Origin: Roseomonas sp. CECT 9278
GTDB taxonomy: Bacteria > Pseudomonadota > Alphaproteobacteria > Acetobacterales > Acetobacteraceae
Reading direction: 5' to 3'
Assembly (NCBI RefSeq): GCF_918698155.1
Contig: NZ_CAKKLX010000012.1
Span: 1-64,000 of the forward strand
DNA: 64,000 bases
Shown: positions 59,606-64,000 of the stretch, piece by piece
Numbering within the stretch: position 1 is the stretch's first letter
How the letters are laid out: each line of letters begins with the position of its first letter
The notes under the pieces: generated by a model
What the model was told of the DNA's origin: nothing
What the model saw: only the letters and a program-made list of their open reading frames with translations
The model's database searches: none
Program-made: the position numbers and the translations under genes

Positions 59606-61194
59606 CAGCCGGCGAGGAACACGTCGTCGAAGGGCGCATGCACGCCCACGCCGGAGGTGATCACATTGTTCAGCCGCCGGTCATGGATGGTCGGGAAGGC
59701 GAGCTCCGTCAGCCAGATCTGCGGCACCTCCTCGACCAGGATCTTCTGCACCTCGCTGAACGCCCGCTGCCGGTCGGCGGCGGCGGCCGAGGTCCGCGCC
59801 GTCTGGAACAGCGCATCCACCTGCGGGTTCGCATAGCCGCCCGTATTGGTGAAGGTCACGCGCTGAATGTTGGTGGAGACATAGGTGCGCTCCACGCCCA
59901 GGGTCGGGTCGCCGAACTGATAGACGAAGTTGATCGTGGTCTCGTATTCCCAATTGCCGACGCGCCGCGCCCAGGACCCGGCGTCGGTGCTCTCCATGTC
60001 GAAATTCACGCCGATGTTGCGCATCGCCTGGCGCAGGTATTCCGACAGCCGCGTCCAGATCTCGCCATAGGGCAGCGCCATGTGCTTCAGCGTGAAGCGC
60101 ACGCCCTGCGCGTTGCGTGGGAATCCCGCCTGGTCGAGGATGCGGTTCGCCTCGGCCACGTTGAAGGCGGCGATGCGCGCGCTGGCATCATGGAAGCGCG
60201 TGGTGGACGCAACCGGGTTGGTCGCCGGCTTGCCCACGCCGAACCACAGCCGGTTGACGATGAAGTTGCGGTCGATCGCCATCGACATCGCGCGCCGCAC
60301 CCGCGCATCGTCCAGCGGCTTCACGCGATGGTTCAGCTCGATCCACGACAGCGGCGACTGGTATTCCCACCCGGCCGGATTCACCACCAGGTTCGGGCGC
60401 GAGCGCAGCGCCGGCACGTCGAAGGGCTCGATGTCCGATGCCTGCGTCAGCTGCACCTGCCCGGTCTCGATCGCCAGGCGCCGGCTCTGGCTGTCGGGAA
60501 TGATGCGATAGATGATCGCATCCAGATACGGCTGCCCCGGCTTCCAATACTGGTCGAAGCGCTCCAGCCGGATGAAGTTGCCGCGCTGCCATTCGGCCAG
60601 GCGGAACGGCCCGGTGCCGACCGGCCGCTGCACCGCCGGCGCCTGCCGGTAATCCTGCCCGTCGAACAGGTGCTTGGGCACGATGCAGGTCGTGGTCGAA
60701 TGGAAGATCAGCAGGAAGGGCTGGAAGGCCTGCTTCAGCACGATGCGGATGGTGAGCGGGTCGCGCGCCTCCATCACCTCGATCAGTTGCAGGATGGGGC
60801 GCGCGCGCGGCGTCACCTCCATGTGGAACTTCATGATCGAGAAGATCACGTCATCGGCCGTCATCGGCCGCCCGTCGTGGAACTTCACGTTCTCCTGGAG
60901 GCGGAAGATGTATTCGCGCCCATCGGCGCTGACCTCCCACGACTTCGCCAGCGCCGGCCTCGCCTCCAGCGTCGGCGAATATTCCAGCAGCCCCTGGAAG
61001 ATCTTCGACCCGGCGATGCCGGTCGGCCCCTGGTTGTTCACGCCGAGCTGCAGCACCGGCGGCTCGGGCGACAGGATGGTCTGTAGCGTGCCGCCGCGCC
61101 GCGGCGCGATGCCCTGCGCCATCGCCTCGGAGGCGCGCATCAGCACGGGCGCGGTGGCGGAAGCGGCCAGCAGGCCGCGGCGCGAAATGCCCAT
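59605..61194 (-). CDS. Peptide-family substrate-binding protein with Tat-like signal
   Basis: 529 residues, SBP family 5. MGISRRGLLAASATAPVLMRASEAMAQ has the SRRGLLAAS twin-arginine motif and so may use the Tat system. Typical domains are GGTLQTILSPEPPVLQLGVNNQGPTGIAGSKIFQGLLEY, REYIFRLQENVKFHDGRPMTADDVIFSI and DARVRRAMSMAIDRNFIV. Ligand unknown, but it is the first gene of the cassette and would define what is imported for the hydrolases downstream. Confidence 0.93.
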   Translation of the reverse strand: MGISRRGLLAASATAPVLMRASEAMAQGIAPRRGGTLQTILSPEPPVLQLGVNNQGPTGIAGSKIFQGLLEYSPTLEARPALAKSWEVSADGREYIFRLQENVKFHDGRPMTADDVIFSIMKFHMEVTPRARPILQLIEVMEARDPLTIRIVLKQAFQPFLLIFHSTTTCIVPKHLFDGQDYRQAPAVQRPVGTGPFRLAEWQRGNFIRLERFDQYWKPGQPYLDAIIYRIIPDSQSRRLAIETGQVQLTQASDIEPFDVPALRSRPNLVVNPAGWEYQSPLSWIELNHRVKPLDDARVRRAMSMAIDRNFIVNRLWFGVGKPATNPVASTTRFHDASARIAAFNVAEANRILDQAGFPRNAQGVRFTLKHMALPYGEIWTRLSEYLRQAMRNIGVNFDMESTDAGSWARRVGNWEYETTINFVYQFGDPTLGVERTYVSTNIQRVTFTNTGGYANPQVDALFQTARTSAAAADRQRAFSEVQKILVEEVPQIWLTELAFPTIHDRRLNNVITSGVGVHAPFDDVFLAG

Positions 61195-61282
61195 CGTGAA
61201 GTCTCCCCTTCGTTCTGCGCGAGGCTAGACCCCGCTTGCCCCGATGGACAAGGCTCACGCCCGCCCATAGCCTTCCCCGCGC

Positions 61283-62317
61283 ATGAAAACATTCGCGCAT
61301 CCGGCCCAGGCGGCCCATGGCCCCCGCTTCTCCATCCAGCGCGGCAATGTCCGGCCCAACTTCGAGATTCCCGCGCGCGCGGTCGCGCTGGAAGCCGCGC
61401 TGCATCGCCTCGGCCTGCCGCCCGAAACGGCACAGGCTGCCACGCGCGACGCCATGCTGTCGGTGCACGCGCCGGACTTCGTGGATTTCCTGGCGAACGC
61501 CATGACCGAATGGGAGGCATTGCCCGACCACGGCCCCGAGGTCGTCGCCAACGTCCACGCCTCCGACGAGATGATGACCCATGGCGCGCGCCCCGGCCCG
61601 GGCATCGTCGCGCGCGCCGGCTGGTACACCGCCGATACCTCCTGCCCGATCGGCCATGGATCCTGGGAGGCCATCGCCGGCGCCGCGGGCTGCGCGCTGG
61701 CCGCCGCCGCCGAAGCCGCGCAAGGCCGCAGCGCCTACGCCCTGTGCCGCCCGCCTGGCCACCACGCCTATCGCGCGCGCGCCGGCGGGCATTGCTTCGT
61801 CAACAACGCGGCCCTCGCCGCGCAGCACCTGCGCGATGCGGGCGCCAAGCAGGTCGCCATCCTCGACATCGACAGCCACCACGGCAACGGCACCCAGGGC
61901 ATCTTCTGGGAAAGGCCGGACGTGCTGACCATCTCGATCCATGGCGACCCGGATGGCTACTATCCGTGGTTCGTCGGCCGCACGCATGAACGCGGCGGCG
62001 GCGCGGGCGACGGGCGCAACATGAACATGCCGCTGGCGCGCGACACCGGCGATGCCGGATGGCTCGATGCGCTGCGCTACGCGTTTGCCGCCATCCGCGA
62101 CGTGAAGGCGGATGCGCTGGTGGTGGCCCTTGGCTTCGATGCATCGGAACACGAACCGCTGCGCTTCCTGTCGGTCACCGCGGACGGCTTCGCGAAAGCC
62201 GGCGCGATGATCGGCGGCCTCAACCTGCCCACCGCGATCACCCAGGAAGGCGGCTACAACGTGGACATGATCGGCACCTTGCTCGAACGCTTCCTGACCG
62301 GCTGGGGCGACGCATGA
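61283..62317 (+). CDS. Histone deacetylase-family protein, acetylpolyamine amidohydrolase type
   Basis: 344 residues, the length of bacterial acetylpolyamine amidohydrolases. The active-site set is complete: His160-His161 in PPGHHA, zinc ligands Asp197 and His199 in DIDSHHGNGTQ and Asp286 in LGFDASEH, and Tyr325 in EGGYN. These are each two residues later than the corresponding residues of Mycoplana APAH as I recall them. It would deacetylate N-acetylpolyamines or similar amides. It is divergent from the peptide-importer cassette and overlaps the M19 dipeptidase by 4 bases. Confidence 0.9.
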   Translation: MKTFAHPAQAAHGPRFSIQRGNVRPNFEIPARAVALEAALHRLGLPPETAQAATRDAMLSVHAPDFVDFLANAMTEWEALPDHGPEVVANVHASDEMMTHGARPGPGIVARAGWYTADTSCPIGHGSWEAIAGAAGCALAAAAEAAQGRSAYALCRPPGHHAYRARAGGHCFVNNAALAAQHLRDAGAKQVAILDIDSHHGNGTQGIFWERPDVLTISIHGDPDGYYPWFVGRTHERGGGAGDGRNMNMPLARDTGDAGWLDALRYAFAAIRDVKADALVVALGFDASEHEPLRFLSVTADGFAKAGAMIGGLNLPTAITQEGGYNVDMIGTLLERFLTGWGDA

Positions 62318-63312
62318 CCCTGCTCACCCTCGACACGCATATCGACATCCGCTGGCCCGACCCGCCCGATGCCACCACCGAGACCGACCGCCGCGTCGAC
62401 TTCCCCAAGATGCTGCGCGGCGGGCTGAACGCCGCGGTCTTCATCGCCTACACCCCGCAGACCAAGCGCGATGACGAATCCCTCGCCGCCGCCGCCGCGC
62501 GCGCCGAGGCCATGCTGCGCCACATCCGCACCCGCGCCGATGGCAGCACGCGCCGCTTCTGCACCACCGCGGACGAACTCGAAGCCGCGCATGCCGCCGG
62601 CGCGCTGTGCGTGCTCTCCGCCGTCGAGAACGGCAACGCGATGGCGCGCGACCTGTCGCGGCTGAAGCTCTGGCGCGACCTCGGTGCGATCTATGTCACG
62701 CTGACCCATGACGGCCACAACGACCTGGCCGATGCCGCGCGCCCGAAGCCCGACCTCGGCGATGCGGAACAGGACCATGGCGGCCTGTCGCCGCTCGGCC
62801 GCGCCGCGATCGCCGAGATGAACCGCGTCGGCCTGCTGGTCGATGTCTCGCACAGCGCGAAATCCACCATGATGCAGGCGGCGGAACTGTCGCGCGCGCC
62901 GATCGCCGCGACGCATTCCTGCTGCCGCGCGCTGTGCGACCATCCGCGCAACCTCGATGACGAACAGCTCGACATGCTGCGCGCCACCGGCGGGCTCGTG
63001 CAGATCACCGCGCTCGATGCCTTCCTGCGCGCCGCGCCCCCCGGCGGGCGCTCGCCGGCCACGGTGAAGGACATGGTGGACCACGTGGACTACGCCGTGG
63101 CGCGCATCGGCATCGACCATGTCGGCCTCTCGTCGGATTTCGACGGCGGCGGCGGCATTCCTGGCTGGAAGGACGCGTCGGAAACCGCGACCCTCACCGC
63201 CGAACTCGCCGCGCGCGGCTACGGCGCGCGTGAGATCGCGCTGCTCTGGTCCGGCAATTTCCGCCGCCTGCTGCGCCAGGTGCGGCGCACCGCCCACACG
63301 ATGGAATCCTGA
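62314..63312 (+). CDS. Membrane dipeptidase-family (M19) metallopeptidase
   Basis: 332 residues of the renal-dipeptidase-like M19 family: DTHIDIRWP (first metal motif, DxHxD-type), LSAVENGNAM (bridging Glu), TLTHDGHNDLAD, VDVSHSAKSTMMQA and ATHSCCRALCDHPRN (metal His residues), and VGLSSDFDGGGGIPGW (catalytic Asp). These enzymes cleave dipeptides, often with D-residues. No signal peptide; likely cytoplasmic. The neighbourhood of a peptide importer supports that use. The start overlaps the deacetylase stop by 4 bases, and the stop overlaps the next ATG by one base. Confidence 0.92.
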   Translation: MTLLTLDTHIDIRWPDPPDATTETDRRVDFPKMLRGGLNAAVFIAYTPQTKRDDESLAAAAARAEAMLRHIRTRADGSTRRFCTTADELEAAHAAGALCVLSAVENGNAMARDLSRLKLWRDLGAIYVTLTHDGHNDLADAARPKPDLGDAEQDHGGLSPLGRAAIAEMNRVGLLVDVSHSAKSTMMQAAELSRAPIAATHSCCRALCDHPRNLDDEQLDMLRATGGLVQITALDAFLRAAPPGGRSPATVKDMVDHVDYAVARIGIDHVGLSSDFDGGGGIPGWKDASETATLTAELAARGYGAREIALLWSGNFRRLLRQVRRTAHTMES

Positions 63313-64000
63313 TGACCCGACTGGCCCTGGCCGCCGCCCTCATCCTCCTCGCCCTGCCCGCCGCCGCACAACCCCGCCCCGCCCCGCCGCCCGCCGACAT
63401 CGCCGGCGCCGCCGACAACCCGCTGGTCGGGCGCTACGACGGCGCCGTGCAGCGCCTGCGCGAACAGCTCGCCTTCGGCGAGATGCGGATCGTCACCGCG
63501 CCCATCGCGCCCGGCGGCCGCCCGCCCGGATCGCCCCGCGCGACCGAGGCGAACAGCACCGCGGTCGCCGGCCGCATCACCCGCATGCGCTACGAAGGCC
63601 CCGATGGGCGCTCGCCGCTGGAAGTGGTCCGGAACTGGCAGCAGCGGATGGAACAGGGCGGCTTCCGCACGGTGTTTTCCTGCGAGGCGCGAAGCTGCGG
63701 CGGCAATGCCGTCGACCTCTGGGCGGCAGTGACGGGTGCGCTGCCCGGCAATGCGGGCATCGCCTCGAACCACGGCAGCGTCGTCTATGCGGCGATGCGC
63801 CTTGAACGCGCCGAAGGCGATGTCTGGGTCTCGCTGCTGTCGGTCAGCGGCCCGCGCGACCGGCCGCAAACGCTGATCGACGTGGTCGAGGCGCGCCCCA
63901 TGGAAACCGACCGCATCGTCTTCGTCGACGCGGCCGCGATGGACCGCGCCATCGCGGCGACCGGGCGCGTCGCGCTCTATGGCATCGCCTTCGACACCGA
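63312..64000 (+). CDS. DUF4892/OmpA-type outer membrane protein, N-terminal part (cut by right edge)
   Basis: 229 residues are visible before the sequence ends. A signal peptide (MTRLALAAALILLALPAAAQ) is followed by DNPLVGRYDGAVQRLREQ, GRITRMRYEGPDGRSPLEVVRNWQQRMEQGGFRTVFSCEARSCGG, SNHGSVVYAAMRLER and VVEARPME ... GRVALYGIAFDT, the pattern of DUF4892 proteins that end in an OmpA peptidoglycan-binding domain. The OmpA domain would lie beyond the edge. It is coupled to the dipeptidase gene by a 1-base overlap. Confidence 0.8.
   Translation, partial: MTRLALAAALILLALPAAAQPRPAPPPADIAGAADNPLVGRYDGAVQRLREQLAFGEMRIVTAPIAPGGRPPGSPRATEANSTAVAGRITRMRYEGPDGRSPLEVVRNWQQRMEQGGFRTVFSCEARSCGGNAVDLWAAVTGALPGNAGIASNHGSVVYAAMRLERAEGDVWVSLLSVSGPRDRPQTLIDVVEARPMETDRIVFVDAAAMDRAIAATGRVALYGIAFDT

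Overview
The window is a contiguous piece of a high-GC (about 70% or more by eye) bacterial chromosome. Codon use, 4-base ATGA gene overlaps and conserved blocks (erpA / dgt-argS-SPOR protein; pcm-like / tolC / popZ / valS) point to an alphaproteobacterium, most likely an Acetobacteraceae member of the Roseomonas type. The family assignment is inference. No rRNA, IS element, prophage, integrase or CRISPR array was seen. Nearly every base lies in a gene on one strand or the other; the many long ORFs antisense to real genes are a GC-rich coding artefact.

Layout. 1-17.98 kb is mostly housekeeping: SPOR-type membrane protein (cut by the left edge), argS, dgt, erpA, xth-type exonuclease, two small lipoproteins, ilvD, valS, a PopZ-family polar organizer, a TolC-type outer-membrane channel, a Pcm-like methyltransferase, tRNA-Cys and tRNA-Asn (each with a plausible 17-bp-spaced promoter), a CreD/CreB/CreC-like membrane-protein and two-component set, and a UbiE-family methyltransferase. 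18.0-26.7 kb is a C-P lyase (phosphonate) locus: phnF and an extra phnM on the minus strand, phnGHIJKLM plus a DUF1045 2H-phosphoesterase gene on the plus strand, and phnN convergent at the end. It has no phnCDE transporter, phnP or phnO.

26.8-46.8 kb is accessory metabolism and transport: a gamma-glutamyltransferase-like enzyme with a glycosyltransferase-like protein and an amidohydrolase; a solitary peptide-type binding protein; a flavodoxin-like protein; a PcaC-like decarboxylase; a ThDP enzyme of the acetolactate synthase type; an RND efflux pump with its adaptor; a two-ATPase oligopeptide transporter fragment opposite an orphan Lrp-type ligand-binding domain; a second gamma-glutamyltransferase in an operon with a macrodomain and an amidase; and csaA-gpt. 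46.8-50.6 kb carries a CorC-type transporter, a small coiled-coil protein behind an AT-rich upstream region, and a KDPG aldolase / KDG kinase pair.

50.7-61.2 kb is a nine-gene minus-strand cassette: a complete peptide/nickel-family ABC importer (binding protein, two permeases, fused double ATPase) followed by an ArgE/DapE-type M20 peptidase, an N-carbamoylase-type M20 amidohydrolase, an MlrC (M81) metallopeptidase, a dienelactone-hydrolase-like protein and a GNAT acetyltransferase. It is almost entirely translationally coupled and is interrupted only by a 26-bp tandem array whose units each contain a perfect palindrome. Divergent from it are an acetylpolyamine-amidohydrolase-type deacetylase, an M19 dipeptidase and a DUF4892/OmpA protein cut by the right edge. 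The overall picture is a versatile heterotroph able to scavenge phosphonates, peptides and amides. The least conventional pieces are the importer-hydrolase cassette with its palindromic repeats, the rearranged phn locus with two phnM genes, and two small gamma-glutamyltransferase operons.
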